In this document: positions 16,375 to 25,244 of the stretch, one piece after another
How positions within the stretch are numbered: position 1 is the first letter of the stretch
Layout: each line of letters begins with the position of its first letter
Assembly: GCA_900548385.1 (NCBI GenBank)
Contig: URKJ01000018.1
Location: forward strand, 1 to 64,000
Reading direction: 5' to 3'
DNA from: an uncultured bacterium
GTDB taxonomy: Bacteria > Verrucomicrobiota > Lentisphaeria > Victivallales > UBA1829
Length of the DNA stretch: 64,000 nt
The notes under the pieces: model-generated
Seen by the model: only the letters and a program-made list of their open reading frames with translations
Database searches by the model: none
What the model was told of the DNA's origin: nothing
Program-made: the position numbers and the translations under genes

Positions 16375-17388
16375 ATGGCATTCGGCAAGAAAAAAATCCT
16401 CGGCGTCGGATCGGCTCTGCTTGACATTCTCGCGAACGTGGAAGACGGTTTTCTGAAAAACGTCGAAGGCGAGAAAGGCGGCATGGTCATGATCGACGCC
16501 GCCGCTTCCGACCGCCTCTGCCGGTTGCTTCCCTCCCACAGGAAAGTGATCGGCGGTTCGGCGGCAAATACGATCGCCGGACTTCAGCGGCTCGGAATGG
16601 CAACCGCCATGCTCGGCAAAGTCGGCACAGACGCGAAAGGCGATTACTACCGCAGTGAATTCGAACGCATGGGCGGCGACATTTCCCGTTTCAAGCTAAG
16701 CCCCGATGTGCCGACCGGACGCTGTGTCAGTTTGATCACGCCCGATTCCGAACGGACTATGCGGACCTGTCTCGGAGCATCCGCCACGCTTAAAGTGACG
16801 GAAATTACAGCGGAGGATTTCCGGGATGTCGGCCATGTGCATATCGAAGGCTATATGATGTTCAATATGGATGTCTTCATGCATGTGCTCAAACTGGCGA
16901 AAGACTGCGGTGCGACGGTCAGTCTCGACCTTGCATCGTTCGAAATCGTCCGGATTTTCCGCGACCGGCTGGACGATATTCTGCGCCGTTATGTGGATAT
17001 TGTGTTCGCCAACGAAGACGAAGCCCGTGAATTTCTCGGTCAGCAGGATGATATTGATCCGCACAAAGCCGCCGGAGCCCTGTTGGAGTTCTGCGAGACG
17101 GCAGCGGTCAAACTCGGAAAGCGCGGCGCCTGCATCCGTAGTGCCCGGAGAACAGCCGTCGTAAATTCGGAACTCGTAACGGCTGTGGACACAACCGGTG
17201 CAGGCGATCTCTGGCAATCCGGTTTCCTGTACGCATGGCTGAACGGCCATTCTCTGGAAACGGCTGGGAAAATGGGCTCCATCCTCGGTGCGGAAGTCGT
17301 TCAGGTAATCGGAGCATCTATCCCGCCATACCGCTGGGAATCCGTCAGAACACGGTTTAAAAAGCTTATTTTCCAAGATACGAAATAA
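16375..17388 (+). CDS. PfkB-family carbohydrate kinase, probable adenosine kinase
   Basis: 337 aa. PfkB-fold motifs: N-terminal GVGSALLDILA, substrate-side IGGSAANTIAGLQRLG, and the ATP and catalytic signature DTTGAGDLWQSGFLYAW near the C-terminus. The gene lies 9 bp after metK and 17 bp before ahcY. Because AhcY releases adenosine, a kinase placed between these genes is best explained as adenosine kinase, which pulls SAH hydrolysis forward. Without structure-level comparison, another nucleoside or sugar kinase cannot be excluded. Confidence 0.85.
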   Translation: MAFGKKKILGVGSALLDILANVEDGFLKNVEGEKGGMVMIDAAASDRLCRLLPSHRKVIGGSAANTIAGLQRLGMATAMLGKVGTDAKGDYYRSEFERMGGDISRFKLSPDVPTGRCVSLITPDSERTMRTCLGASATLKVTEITAEDFRDVGHVHIEGYMMFNMDVFMHVLKLAKDCGATVSLDLASFEIVRIFRDRLDDILRRYVDIVFANEDEAREFLGQQDDIDPHKAAGALLEFCETAAVKLGKRGACIRSARRTAVVNSELVTAVDTTGAGDLWQSGFLYAWLNGHSLETAGKMGSILGAEVVQVIGASIPPYRWESVRTRFKKLIFQDTK

Positions 17389-17405
17389 TCAACAGGACAA
17401 CACAA

Positions 17406-19034
17406 ATGGCAAAGAAAACAGTTGCAGCAAAACCGGCGGCGAAAAAAGCCGTCGCCAAAAAAACAGTCGCCGTCAAAACTCCGGCAGTCAAAGCGGAAGA
17501 GAAGAAAGCCCCGGTGAAACCGGTTGTGAAAAAGACAGCCGCAAAACCGGCAGTCAAAAAAACCGCGGACAAAAAGGCTCCGGCAGCCAAAGCTGCAGCT
17601 ACGAAAGCCGTTGCTGCGAAAGCTCCGGTAAACGATTACAAAATCCGTGACATCGCCCTCGCCGAAGCCGGACGCAAAGAGCTCGACATTGCAGAAAAAG
17701 AAATGCCCGGCCTGATGGCGGTCCGCAAAAAATACGGCAAACAGAAACCGCTCAAAGGCATCAAGATCATGGGCAGTCTGCACATGACCATCCAGACCGC
17801 CGTACTGATCGAAACCCTTGTTGAACTCGGCGCCGACGTCCGCTGGTGTTCCTGCAACATCTTCTCCACACAGGATCAGGCGGCAGCCGCAATCGCAAAA
17901 GACGGTGTTCCCGTATTCGCATGGAAAGGCGAAACGCTGAAAGAATACTGGGACTGCACACTCCGCGCTCTCACCTGGCCCGACGGCTCCGGTCCGGATC
18001 AGATCGTAGACGACGGCGGTGACGCCACTCTCCTGATTCACTGGGGCGTAAAGGCGGAAAAGAACCCGAAATTCCTGAATCGCAAACCCGGTTCCGAAGA
18101 GGAAGCTGTTATTCTCAATGTCCTGAAAAAGACGCTCAAGGAAGACCCGAAACGCTGGAGTAAAGTCGCCGCCAAAGTGAAGGGCGTTTCTGAAGAGACC
18201 ACTACGGGCGTGCACCGGCTGGTTCAGATGGAAGAACGCGGCGAACTGCTCTTCCCGGCAATCAACGTCAACGACTCCGTCACAAAATCCAAATTCGACA
18301 ACATCTACGGATGCCGCCACTCACTGACCGACGGTATCAAGCGCGCGCTCGACGTGCTGCTTTCCGGCAAACAGGCGGTTGTCTGCGGTTACGGCGACGT
18401 CGGCAAAGGCTGTGCCGAAGCGTTGAAAAATGAGCGTGCCCGCGTGATCGTAACGGAAATCGACCCCATCTGCGCCCTTCAGGCATGCATGGCGGGATTC
18501 ACGGTTGCAACCGTGGAAGACGCTCTTCCGACAGCCGATCTGTATGTAACCACCACCGGTAACTGCCACATTATCACCGCCGAACACATGGCGAAAATGA
18601 AAGATCAGGCGATTGTCTGCAATATCGGCCATTTCGATAATGAGATTGAAGTTGCGCGCCTCAAAGCATGGCCCGGAATCAAGATCACCGAAGTCAAAGG
18701 GCATGAGTGTCCCGTTCACATGTTCACGTTCCCGGACGGTCACAGCATTTATCTGCTCGCAGAGGGGCGGCTGGTGAATCTCGGCTGCGCAACCGGACAT
18801 CCGAGTTTCGTAATGAGCTGTTCGTTCGCCAATCAGACGCTCGCCCAGATCGCTTTTGCGAAGAAGAAACATGAGAAAAAGGTCTACCGACTCCCGAAAG
18901 AGCTCGACGAGGAAGTCGCCGCGCTCCATTTGGAAAAGCTCGGCGCAAAGCTGACAAAGCTGACAAAGGAACAGGCGGATTACATCGGTGTCAAAATCAA
19001 CGGCCCCTACAAGGTCGATTACTACCGCTATTAA
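17406..19034 (+). CDS. ahcY: Adenosylhomocysteinase with Lys/Ala/Pro-rich N-terminal tail
   Basis: 542 aa; converts SAH to homocysteine and adenosine using NAD. The core (about residue 76 on) is canonical: GSLHMTIQTAVLIETLVELG, the NAD loop VVCGYGDVGKGCAEAL, and the C-terminal DYYRY. Residues 1-75 are unusual: alternating K, A, V and P (for example KPAAKKAVAKKTVAVKTP), like a histone H1 or nucleoid-protein tail, with almost no acidic residues. The tail has a good ATG 17 bp after the kinase stop. The core begins at NDYKIRDIALAEAG, where other AhcY proteins start. Function of the tail unknown. A strong terminator follows. Confidence 0.95.
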   Translation: MAKKTVAAKPAAKKAVAKKTVAVKTPAVKAEEKKAPVKPVVKKTAAKPAVKKTADKKAPAAKAAATKAVAAKAPVNDYKIRDIALAEAGRKELDIAEKEMPGLMAVRKKYGKQKPLKGIKIMGSLHMTIQTAVLIETLVELGADVRWCSCNIFSTQDQAAAAIAKDGVPVFAWKGETLKEYWDCTLRALTWPDGSGPDQIVDDGGDATLLIHWGVKAEKNPKFLNRKPGSEEEAVILNVLKKTLKEDPKRWSKVAAKVKGVSEETTTGVHRLVQMEERGELLFPAINVNDSVTKSKFDNIYGCRHSLTDGIKRALDVLLSGKQAVVCGYGDVGKGCAEALKNERARVIVTEIDPICALQACMAGFTVATVEDALPTADLYVTTTGNCHIITAEHMAKMKDQAIVCNIGHFDNEIEVARLKAWPGIKITEVKGHECPVHMFTFPDGHSIYLLAEGRLVNLGCATGHPSFVMSCSFANQTLAQIAFAKKKHEKKVYRLPKELDEEVAALHLEKLGAKLTKLTKEQADYIGVKINGPYKVDYYRY

Positions 19035-19056
19035 TTTCGTTCAACAGAATGAAACA

Positions 19057-19093
19057 GACAGGACGGGGCGAGTTCTCCGTCCTGTTCATTTTT
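19057..19093 (+). terminator. Rho-independent terminator after ahcY
   Basis: ACAGGACGG at 19058-19066 pairs perfectly with CCGTCCTGT at 19077-19085, followed by a T-rich tail. It ends the metK-ahcY unit, although the TSUP start lies only about 10 bp beyond, so some read-through may feed that gene. Confidence 0.8.
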
Positions 19094-19103
19094 CAAGGTG
19101 CCA

Positions 19104-19862
19104 ATGTTTGATTTTTTCTTTCACGGTTTTTCCGGATTCGATCTTTCCATGCTGATCGTCTCCGCGGTTCTGATCGGAATCAACAAAACGGGGATTCCCG
19201 GACTCGGTCTCGTTCCGGTTCTGCTGCTGACTCTGGTGTTCCCGACCAGACTTTCAACGGGACTCCAGCTTGTCATGCTCTGCATTGCGGACGTGGCGGC
19301 AGTGGCATGGTACCGCCGCAGTGCGAACTGGAAACTGATCCTCCGGCTCATTCCCGCCGCGGCGGTCGGGCTGGGACTCGGCATGATCGTTGTTGATCAG
19401 CTGGACGACGCGGCGATGGCAAAGACCATCGGCGCAATCGTCCTGTTCCTCTGTTTCATCAGCATTGCGCGGGATCGTTTCCTGAAAAACCGAAACGCCA
19501 TACCGTCCCACTGGGCATTTGGCAGTTCAGCCGGACTGCTTGCGGGTTTCACCACTTTGATCGCCAACGCGGCAGGACCTGTAACCTCGCTTTATTTTCT
19601 CGCGCTCAAACTGGATAAGAAAGAATATGTCGGCACAGGCGCATGGTTCTTTCTGCTCATGAACTGGGTCAAACTTCCGCTTTTTATCCTGCAGGACCGG
19701 ATCACCTGGCAGTCATTCAAGGCGGACCTGGCGATGATTCCGTTTATTCTGGCGGGCGCGGTGCTCGGCATCATAACACTGAAGCATATTTCACAGGAGT
19801 GGTTCAACAAACTGGTTCTGCTGTTTTCCATCCTCGCCGGTTGTAAATTACTGTTCCGGTAA
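19104..19862 (+). CDS. TSUP (TauE/SafE-type) membrane transporter
   Basis: 252-aa integral membrane protein with about seven or eight hydrophobic helices. The N-terminus DLSMLIVSAVLIGINKTGIP and the internal repeat GSSAGLLAGFTTLIANAAGP are the duplicated TSUP-family signatures. The family exports or imports sulfur-containing or organic anions. ATG 19104 is preceded by AAGG at 5 nt; a GTG at 19098 is in frame but overlaps that site. Its position after methionine-cycle genes suggests a sulfur compound, which is inference only. Confidence 0.8.
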   Translation: MFDFFFHGFSGFDLSMLIVSAVLIGINKTGIPGLGLVPVLLLTLVFPTRLSTGLQLVMLCIADVAAVAWYRRSANWKLILRLIPAAAVGLGLGMIVVDQLDDAAMAKTIGAIVLFLCFISIARDRFLKNRNAIPSHWAFGSSAGLLAGFTTLIANAAGPVTSLYFLALKLDKKEYVGTGAWFFLLMNWVKLPLFILQDRITWQSFKADLAMIPFILAGAVLGIITLKHISQEWFNKLVLLFSILAGCKLLFR

Positions 19863-19892
19863 ACGGATTTTCCGGAAATTCGGATTTAAAAT

Positions 19893-19921
19893 TTGCAAAG
19901 TTTAAAGTGACGCGCTATATT
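19893..19921 (+). promoter_or_regulatory. rpsT promoter
   Basis: TTGCAA at 19893-19898, 17-bp spacer, TATATT at 19916-19921; the rpsT start lies 52 bp downstream. Confidence 0.7.
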
Positions 19922-19973
19922 ATATGTTTTGACGCTACTTTATACAAAAACATACACAACGAAGGGATAAAAA

Positions 19974-20267
19974 ATGCCGGGAAAAGATGTCAGAAAGTCT
20001 GCCGTGAAGACGTTCGCTCAGAGCGAAAGAGCCCGTCTCAGACACAAAGCAACCAGAAACGCTCTCTGGACCACGGAGAAGAAACTCCGCGCCGCCGTTG
20101 AAGCCGGCGACAAAGGTGCAGCCGGCGAAATGCTGAGAAGCCAGTACGCCGCTCTCGACAAAGCCGTCAAGTCCGGTGCGATGCACAAGAATCAGGCGAA
20201 CAGAAAAAAATCCCGCCTTGGTAAACTTGTTGCGAAAACGGCTGCGGTCGAAATCAAGCCTGAATAA
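19974..20267 (+). CDS. rpsT: 30S ribosomal protein S20
   Basis: 97-aa basic helical protein that binds 16S rRNA. Typical S20 pattern: KSAVKTFAQSERARLRHKAT, a KKLRAAVEAGDK helix, then KAVKSGAMHKNQANRKKSRL near the C-terminus. GAAGGGA precedes the ATG. It is a single-gene unit, with its own promoter at 19893 and its own terminator at 20300. Confidence 0.93.
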   Translation: MPGKDVRKSAVKTFAQSERARLRHKATRNALWTTEKKLRAAVEAGDKGAAGEMLRSQYAALDKAVKSGAMHKNQANRKKSRLGKLVAKTAAVEIKPE

Positions 20268-20299
20268 GTCCAGGCGGACAAGTTTGTCAGGATCTTCCG

Positions 20300-20332
20300 G
20301 CGAATGAGGGCTTCCTCATTCGCTCTTTATTT
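20300..20332 (+). terminator. Rho-independent terminator after rpsT
   Basis: GCGAATGAGG at 20300-20309 and CCTCATTCGC at 20314-20323 form a perfect 10-bp stem with a 4-nt loop, followed by TCTTTATTT. Confidence 0.85.
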
Positions 20333-20382
20333 GGCTGACAAACGTTTTTTGCGGAAAATACCGTGAAAATATCGTTTTCCGA

Positions 20383-20411
20383 TTGAAAAATCAGAAAACG
20401 TGTGATACAAT
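20383..20411 (+). promoter_or_regulatory. nusA operon promoter
   Basis: TTGAAA at 20383-20388, 17-bp spacer, TACAAT at 20406-20411. It lies between the rpsT terminator and the nusA leader hairpins and would produce a leader of about 110 nt. Confidence 0.65.
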
Positions 20412-20422
20412 AGTTTTTGTCC

Positions 20423-20476
20423 GGTACGGACGCCCCTGCGTCCGTGCCCCGGCGGGATTTCCCGCCTTATTTTTTG
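20423..20476 (+). promoter_or_regulatory. Tandem-hairpin leader with terminator-like element upstream of nusA
   Basis: Hairpin 1: 20423-20433 pairs with 20438-20448 (11 bp, one G-T wobble, loop CCCT). Hairpin 2: GGCGGG at 20451-20456 pairs with CCCGCC at 20461-20466 and is followed by TTATTTTTT. The second has the form of an intrinsic terminator but lies between the promoter and nusA, so it could attenuate the whole operon. In E. coli the nusA operon leader is subject to NusA-linked feedback; the same logic here is inference. Confidence 0.6.
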
Positions 20477-20531
20477 ATACGTCTGTCAGAAAATAAACAA
20501 GTCAGTAATCCGCAGGGTGGAGGAAAGATAA

Positions 20532-21794
20532 ATGAATCATGAACTTCTGGCCATTCTTGAGTATATCGAGCAGGAACGGGGCGTAAGCAAAGAGCAGCTG
20601 GTCGATGCGGTGGAAAAGGCTCTGCTTACGGCATCCAGGAAAAGCATACATCCTGCCAATGAGCTTGAGGTGAAAATCGACCGGAATACCGGAGACATCC
20701 GCGCATGGGCGCTTCTCGAAGTCGTAGCTCAGGATCCGGACAACGACCAAATTCTTCTTGCCGATGCGCGGGAGCGCATTCCGCATGCGGAAATCGGCGA
20801 AAAAATCCGTTGGGAAGTAACGCCGAAAGATTTCGGGCGCATCGCCGCCCAGACCGCCAAACAGGCGATTCTGCAGCAGATCCGCAAAGCGGAAAAAGCA
20901 ATCGTCAAAGACGAATTTGAAGACAAAGTCGGTCAGATCGTCAACGGCACGGTCCGCCGTTTCGATTCCGGTTCCATCATTGTGGATCTGCAGAAAGCGG
21001 AAGGCGTTCTTTCCCCGAAGGACAAGGTGCCCAATGAGCAGTACATGCCGGGCGACCGCATCAATGCGCTGCTCGTTAAAGTGGACATCAACGTTGCGGG
21101 ACCGAGCCTGATCCTTTCCAGAACTTCTCCGCAGTTCATCCGCAGGCTCCTTGAGCGCGAGGTTTCGGAAATCCATGACGGCGTGGTGGAGATCGTTTCG
21201 ATCGCCCGTGATCCCGGAATCCGCACGAAACTCGCAGTCCGCAGCACTGATCCCCGGATCGACCCCGTGGGCGCGTGCGTCGGAATGCGCGGAATGCGGA
21301 TCAAAAACATCACCAACGAGCTGGGCGGGGAGCGCGTGGATGTCATCAACTATTCCGATGATATTGAGGAATTCGCCGCCAACGCCCTGCATCCGGCGAA
21401 AGCGGAACGGATCGACGTCAATTCCGCAAACAAGGTCATTGTATTCCATGTGACCCCGGAAAATTCGCGTCTCGCATTCGGCAAAAAAGCGCAGAATGTG
21501 AAACTGGCGCAAAAACTGATCGGTTGGAAGATCGACATCAAGACGATCGAAGAAGGCGGACATGAGGAGTCGTTCGATGAAAAGAAGAACCGGATCACGG
21601 AAAACCTTTCCGCCACTCTCGGAATCTCTGTCAAAGAGGCGGAAGTCCTTGTGAACAACGGGTTCCTCTCCATCGAGGGACTGAAAGCCGTGCAGATCTC
21701 CGATCTGGAAGCCATTGAAGGGCTTTCCCAGGAAACAGTCAGCACAATACTTGAAAAAATTGCGAAACAAAACGGGGCGGACTCTTCACTGTAA
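20532..21794 (+). CDS. nusA: Transcription termination/antitermination factor NusA
   Basis: 420-aa RNA polymerase-binding factor. The N-terminal domain begins MNHELLAILEYIEQERGVSK; the S1 domain covers about residues 133-200 (IVNGTVRRFDSGSIIVDL); the KH domains follow (DPVGACVGMRGMRIKNI and the ELGGERVDV stretch); a single helix-hairpin-helix-like C-terminal domain (VNNGFLSIEGLKAVQISDLE) ends the protein. It is shorter than E. coli NusA (495 aa), having one C-terminal repeat instead of two. GGAGGAAAG precedes the ATG. First gene of nusA-infB-rbfA-nrnA-truB. Confidence 0.95.
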   Translation: MNHELLAILEYIEQERGVSKEQLVDAVEKALLTASRKSIHPANELEVKIDRNTGDIRAWALLEVVAQDPDNDQILLADARERIPHAEIGEKIRWEVTPKDFGRIAAQTAKQAILQQIRKAEKAIVKDEFEDKVGQIVNGTVRRFDSGSIIVDLQKAEGVLSPKDKVPNEQYMPGDRINALLVKVDINVAGPSLILSRTSPQFIRRLLEREVSEIHDGVVEIVSIARDPGIRTKLAVRSTDPRIDPVGACVGMRGMRIKNITNELGGERVDVINYSDDIEEFAANALHPAKAERIDVNSANKVIVFHVTPENSRLAFGKKAQNVKLAQKLIGWKIDIKTIEEGGHEESFDEKKNRITENLSATLGISVKEAEVLVNNGFLSIEGLKAVQISDLEAIEGLSQETVSTILEKIAKQNGADSSL

Positions 21795-21827
21795 GAGTCC
21801 CGTCCATTCCCGGAGGATGAATTTACT

Positions 21828-23843
21828 ATGTCGTCTGCAAAAACTTTAAAGGTCAAAGATCTTGCCGGCAAATACGGTCTGTCGCCGAAAGATGTTATCC
21901 GTGAATTGAATGAACAGGGTTTTGATGACGTAAAAAGCGCATCCTCTGCAATCCCCGCGGACGCGGTGGAGATCGTGGAACTCTATTTCGAGGATTATAT
22001 TGCTAAACGCAAAGCCGGAGCCAAAGGCAAAGGGAAAACCTCTGCAGCCGCTCCGGTTTCAACCGCAACGATCGCTCCCCCGGTTGTCGTAAAAGCCCTT
22101 GCGGAAGCTCTCGGCAAAAAACCGAATGAAGTTGTCAGCGGACTCATGCAGATGAATGTGCTGGCAAGCATCAATCAGACCGTTCCGCCGGAAGTCGCGA
22201 TTGAATACGCGAAAAAATGCGGTATCGAACTGACCGTCGGCGCAAAGGAAAAAGAAACCAGACAGGAAACCGCTGAAGACACCGAGCATCCCGAAGATTT
22301 CGAATACGAAGACAACCCGAAAGATATTGTGCCGCGCTGCCCGATCGTTACATTCATGGGGCATGTGGACCACGGCAAGACCTCGCTTCAGGACCGGATC
22401 CGTAAAACGGATATTGCCGGCGGGGAAGCGGGAGGAATCACTCAGCATATCGGTGCTTCGGTCGTAAATCTCAACGGAAAGACGATCACTTTCGTTGACA
22501 CTCCGGGGCATGAGGCGTTCACCGCCATGCGTGCCCGCGGCGCCAATGTGACCGACGTTGTCGTACTCGTTGTCGCCGCCGATGACGGATTCATGCCGCA
22601 GACCATTGAAGCCATGAATCACGCGAAAGCCGCCGGAGTCCCGATTATCGTTGCGATCAACAAGATGGACCTGCCGGACGCCAATGCGGACAAAGTTCTG
22701 CTCCACATGCAGCAGAATGAACTGATGTCGGAAGACTGGGGCGGAAACGTCGCCGCGATCCGGGTCTCCGCCAAATCCGGAATGGGAATCCAGGACCTGC
22801 TCGAACGGATCCTGCTGGAAGCGGAAATGCTGGAACTGAAAGCCAACCCGAAACGTCCGGGCATGGCTTACGTTCTGGAATCCCAGCTGGAACAGGGATT
22901 CGGGCCGACCGCAAATATCGTTGTCAAAAACGGCACGATCAAAATCGGCGATCCCATCCTCTGCGGTGAATTCTGGGGCAAAGTTAAAAATCTGACCGAT
23001 TACCGCGGACAGCGGATCAAATCCGCCGGACCGGGAACTCCGGTGAAAATCGCCGGACTCAGCGGCGTTCCGGAAGCGGGAACCAAACTGGTCGTCTGCT
23101 CGTCCGAACACCATGCGAAAGAACTTGCCGAAGCACGCGCGGAAAAGAAACGCGAAGAGCAGCTGCTCCACAACTCCTCCGCCGGAGCAAGTCTGGAAGA
23201 TCTGTTCAGCAAAATGGAATCCGATAAGAAACAGTCGCTCTGTGTGGTGCTCAAAGCCGATGTCAACGGTTCCTGTGAGGCGATTGCCGAATCGTTCAAG
23301 AAACTCCCGTCCGACAAAATCACGATCAACGTGGTTCACTCCGGAGTGGGCGCAATCACGGAAAACGACGTCCTGCTCGCCGCATCGTCGCACGGTATCG
23401 TGGTCGGTTTCCACGTCCGCGTCAATCCGGGCGTCAACACTCTTGCGAAAAAAGAAAATGTCGAAATCCGTCTGTACAGCATCATTTACGAACTGATCGA
23501 AGATATTACCGACGCTCTGACCGGACGCCTTGAACCGGAAAAACGGGAACGGGAACTCGGCGTGGCGAAGATTCTTCAGATATTCGAACTCTCGAAAGGT
23601 CCGAAAGTCTGCGGCTGTATCGTGGAAAAAGGCTCTGTCAAAGTCGGTTCCAAAGCACGCGTGTTCCGTCACGGCGAACTGATCTTCAACGGGGAAGTCC
23701 GCTCTCTCCGCCGCTTCCAGGACGACGTCCGCGAAGTCAAGCAGGGACTCGAATGCGGAATCAAACTCGACAACTTTGCCGACTTCGACGTCAACGACAT
23801 TATTCAGGTTTATGATATTGAACTGAAAAAAGCGTCGCTGTAA
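21828..23843 (+). CDS. infB: Translation initiation factor IF-2
   Basis: 671-aa GTPase that delivers initiator tRNA to the 30S subunit. An IF2N-like domain starts the protein (KVKDLAGKYGLSPKDVIREL); a short Ala/Lys linker and a second IF2N domain follow. GTPase motifs: GHVDHGKT (G1), DTPGHEAF (G3), NKMDLP (G4). The domain order through the C-terminal beta-barrels is normal. The N-terminal region is short compared with the 890-aa E. coli protein. GGAGGATG lies upstream. An antisense frame on the minus strand is open over most of this gene but is a shadow. Confidence 0.97.
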   Translation: MSSAKTLKVKDLAGKYGLSPKDVIRELNEQGFDDVKSASSAIPADAVEIVELYFEDYIAKRKAGAKGKGKTSAAAPVSTATIAPPVVVKALAEALGKKPNEVVSGLMQMNVLASINQTVPPEVAIEYAKKCGIELTVGAKEKETRQETAEDTEHPEDFEYEDNPKDIVPRCPIVTFMGHVDHGKTSLQDRIRKTDIAGGEAGGITQHIGASVVNLNGKTITFVDTPGHEAFTAMRARGANVTDVVVLVVAADDGFMPQTIEAMNHAKAAGVPIIVAINKMDLPDANADKVLLHMQQNELMSEDWGGNVAAIRVSAKSGMGIQDLLERILLEAEMLELKANPKRPGMAYVLESQLEQGFGPTANIVVKNGTIKIGDPILCGEFWGKVKNLTDYRGQRIKSAGPGTPVKIAGLSGVPEAGTKLVVCSSEHHAKELAEARAEKKREEQLLHNSSAGASLEDLFSKMESDKKQSLCVVLKADVNGSCEAIAESFKKLPSDKITINVVHSGVGAITENDVLLAASSHGIVVGFHVRVNPGVNTLAKKENVEIRLYSIIYELIEDITDALTGRLEPEKRERELGVAKILQIFELSKGPKVCGCIVEKGSVKVGSKARVFRHGELIFNGEVRSLRRFQDDVREVKQGLECGIKLDNFADFDVNDIIQVYDIELKKASL

Positions 23844-23849
23844 CACACC

Positions 23850-23875
23850 GTCCCCGCGGCACCGTTCGCGGGGAC
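23850..23875 (+). other. Intra-operon stem-loop between infB and rbfA
   Basis: GTCCCCGCG at 23850-23858 pairs with CGCGGGGAC at 23867-23875 (9 bp, 8-nt loop). No T-run follows, so it is more likely an mRNA-processing or stability element than a terminator. Confidence 0.5.
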
Positions 23876-23907
23876 AGGTCTTCACCGCTTGAACCAGGAG
23901 GACTCCC

Positions 23908-24264
23908 ATGGCATTCGCCGCCGACCGCATCGCACGCGTCAATGAAATTCTCAAACGTGAAATCGCCGCGATTCTGGAAAAAGAAAATATCACGAGGACT
24001 GGTACGCTGATCTCCATCACCAAGGTCCAGTGTTCGTCCTGCCTCAAAAACGCCACGGTGTACGTCAGCGTATACGGCGGCGGTACGGAAGCCGAAGAGG
24101 AGGTTCTGGAACTGCTGGAAAGCAAACGGGCACTGATCCAGAAACGCGTGGCGAAAACCATCATTCTGAAATATACGCCCGTACTCCGCTTCACTCTCGA
24201 CCGCAATCTGGAGGAAGGCGACCGCGTTCTCAACATCCTGCGGAATCTGGAGGAAAAACAATAA
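23908..24264 (+). CDS. rbfA: Ribosome-binding factor A
   Basis: 118-aa KH-like protein required for 16S rRNA 5'-end maturation. Family features: RIARVNEILKREIAAILEKE at the N-terminus, the central VTVYVSVYGG-like strand (here ATVYVSVYGGG), and KRVAKTIILKYTPVLRFTLD near the C-terminus. CAGGAGGA lies 7 nt before the ATG. The stop TAA shares its last base with the next ATG (TAATG). Confidence 0.93.
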   Translation: MAFAADRIARVNEILKREIAAILEKENITRTGTLISITKVQCSSCLKNATVYVSVYGGGTEAEEEVLELLESKRALIQKRVAKTIILKYTPVLRFTLDRNLEEGDRVLNILRNLEEKQ

Positions 24265-25244
24265 TGGACTCCGCTTTCCTTTCCGCTCTCCGTACGGCGG
24301 AAACGATTCTCGTTGCAACCCATGAGCGTCCGGACGGCGACGCGATCGCAAGCCTGAGCGCCGCCGTATCCATTCTGCGCGACAACGGATTTCATGCATA
24401 CGGAATTCTGCCGTCTCCCGCTCCGGATTTTTATGCTTCCTTCGTTCCGCAGAACGGGATTCTCGTTTCCGCGAACGATCTCAAAGCCGATCTGTTCATC
24501 ACCGTGGACTGTTCCACCCGTGCCCGCGTCGCAGCGGCGGATTATCCAATCGAACAGTGCCCGACGGTCATCAATATCGACCATCATCCGGATAATGAAC
24601 GGTTCGGCACATTGGTTCAGCTGAATCCGGCTGCCGCGGCGGCTGCGGAGGAACTTTACACGCTGTTCCGCGATGCGGGATTCCGCATCTCCGCGGAAAA
24701 TGCCACCCGGCTGCTGCTCGGCATCATCACCGACAGCGGCTGTTTCCGGTTCGACAACACTTCCGCGGACGCGCTCCGTACCGCAGCGGAACTGATGGAA
24801 CTGGGCGCGGATCACCACCGGATCATCGTCTCGGTGTTCAGCTCCCGCCCGGAAAATCTGGTCCGGCTTGAAGCGGAACTCGGTTCAAAACATCTGAAAA
24901 CGGCATTCGGCGGGAAATTCGCCTGGATGTACCTGGATCCGGAAGTTCTCAAGCAATTCGGCGTGGACATCCGCAACACGGAGTCCCTGATTGAGCTTCC
25001 CCGCAATATCGCCAGCGTGGAGCTGGCGGCAACGCTGCGTCCGGAAAAAGACGGCTTCAAACTCTCGCTCCGTGCGAAAAATGCGCCGTACTCGGCAGGC
25101 CGCATTGCGCGCCGTCTGAATGGCGGCGGGCACGAAATGGCGGCGGGCGGCTTCATCCCCGCAGACAATCCCCGGACAGCCGAACAAATTTTACTCCAAC
25201 AGGTTGAAATGGAACTGAACGAACATGAGAAACAATCCCAATAA
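24264..25244 (+). CDS. nrnA: DHH-family phosphoesterase (nanoRNase/pAp phosphatase)
   Basis: 326-aa cytoplasmic phosphoesterase predicted to degrade very short RNAs and dephosphorylate pAp. Metal-binding DHH motifs: ATHERPDGDAIASL, VDCSTRARVA, and NIDHHPDNERFG. The DHHA1 domain ends with LNGGGHEMAAGGF. The start at 24264 overlaps the rbfA stop by one base; the frame is open further upstream, but that lies inside rbfA. pAp is derived from sulfur metabolism and from CoA-linked reactions, so its link to this operon is mainly RNA turnover. Overlaps truB by 20 bp. Confidence 0.9.
   Translation: MDSAFLSALRTAETILVATHERPDGDAIASLSAAVSILRDNGFHAYGILPSPAPDFYASFVPQNGILVSANDLKADLFITVDCSTRARVAAADYPIEQCPTVINIDHHPDNERFGTLVQLNPAAAAAAEELYTLFRDAGFRISAENATRLLLGIITDSGCFRFDNTSADALRTAAELMELGADHHRIIVSVFSSRPENLVRLEAELGSKHLKTAFGGKFAWMYLDPEVLKQFGVDIRNTESLIELPRNIASVELAATLRPEKDGFKLSLRAKNAPYSAGRIARRLNGGGHEMAAGGFIPADNPRTAEQILLQQVEMELNEHEKQSQ

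Noticed and set aside
23850..23875. Terminator separating infB and rbfA
   Set aside because: Strong stem but no T-run, and the downstream genes have no promoter that I can see.
22059..24818. 919-codon open frame on the minus strand
   Set aside because: It is antisense to infB, rbfA and nrnA, all with clear family motifs; its sequence is low in recognisable domains. High-GC antisense openness explains it.
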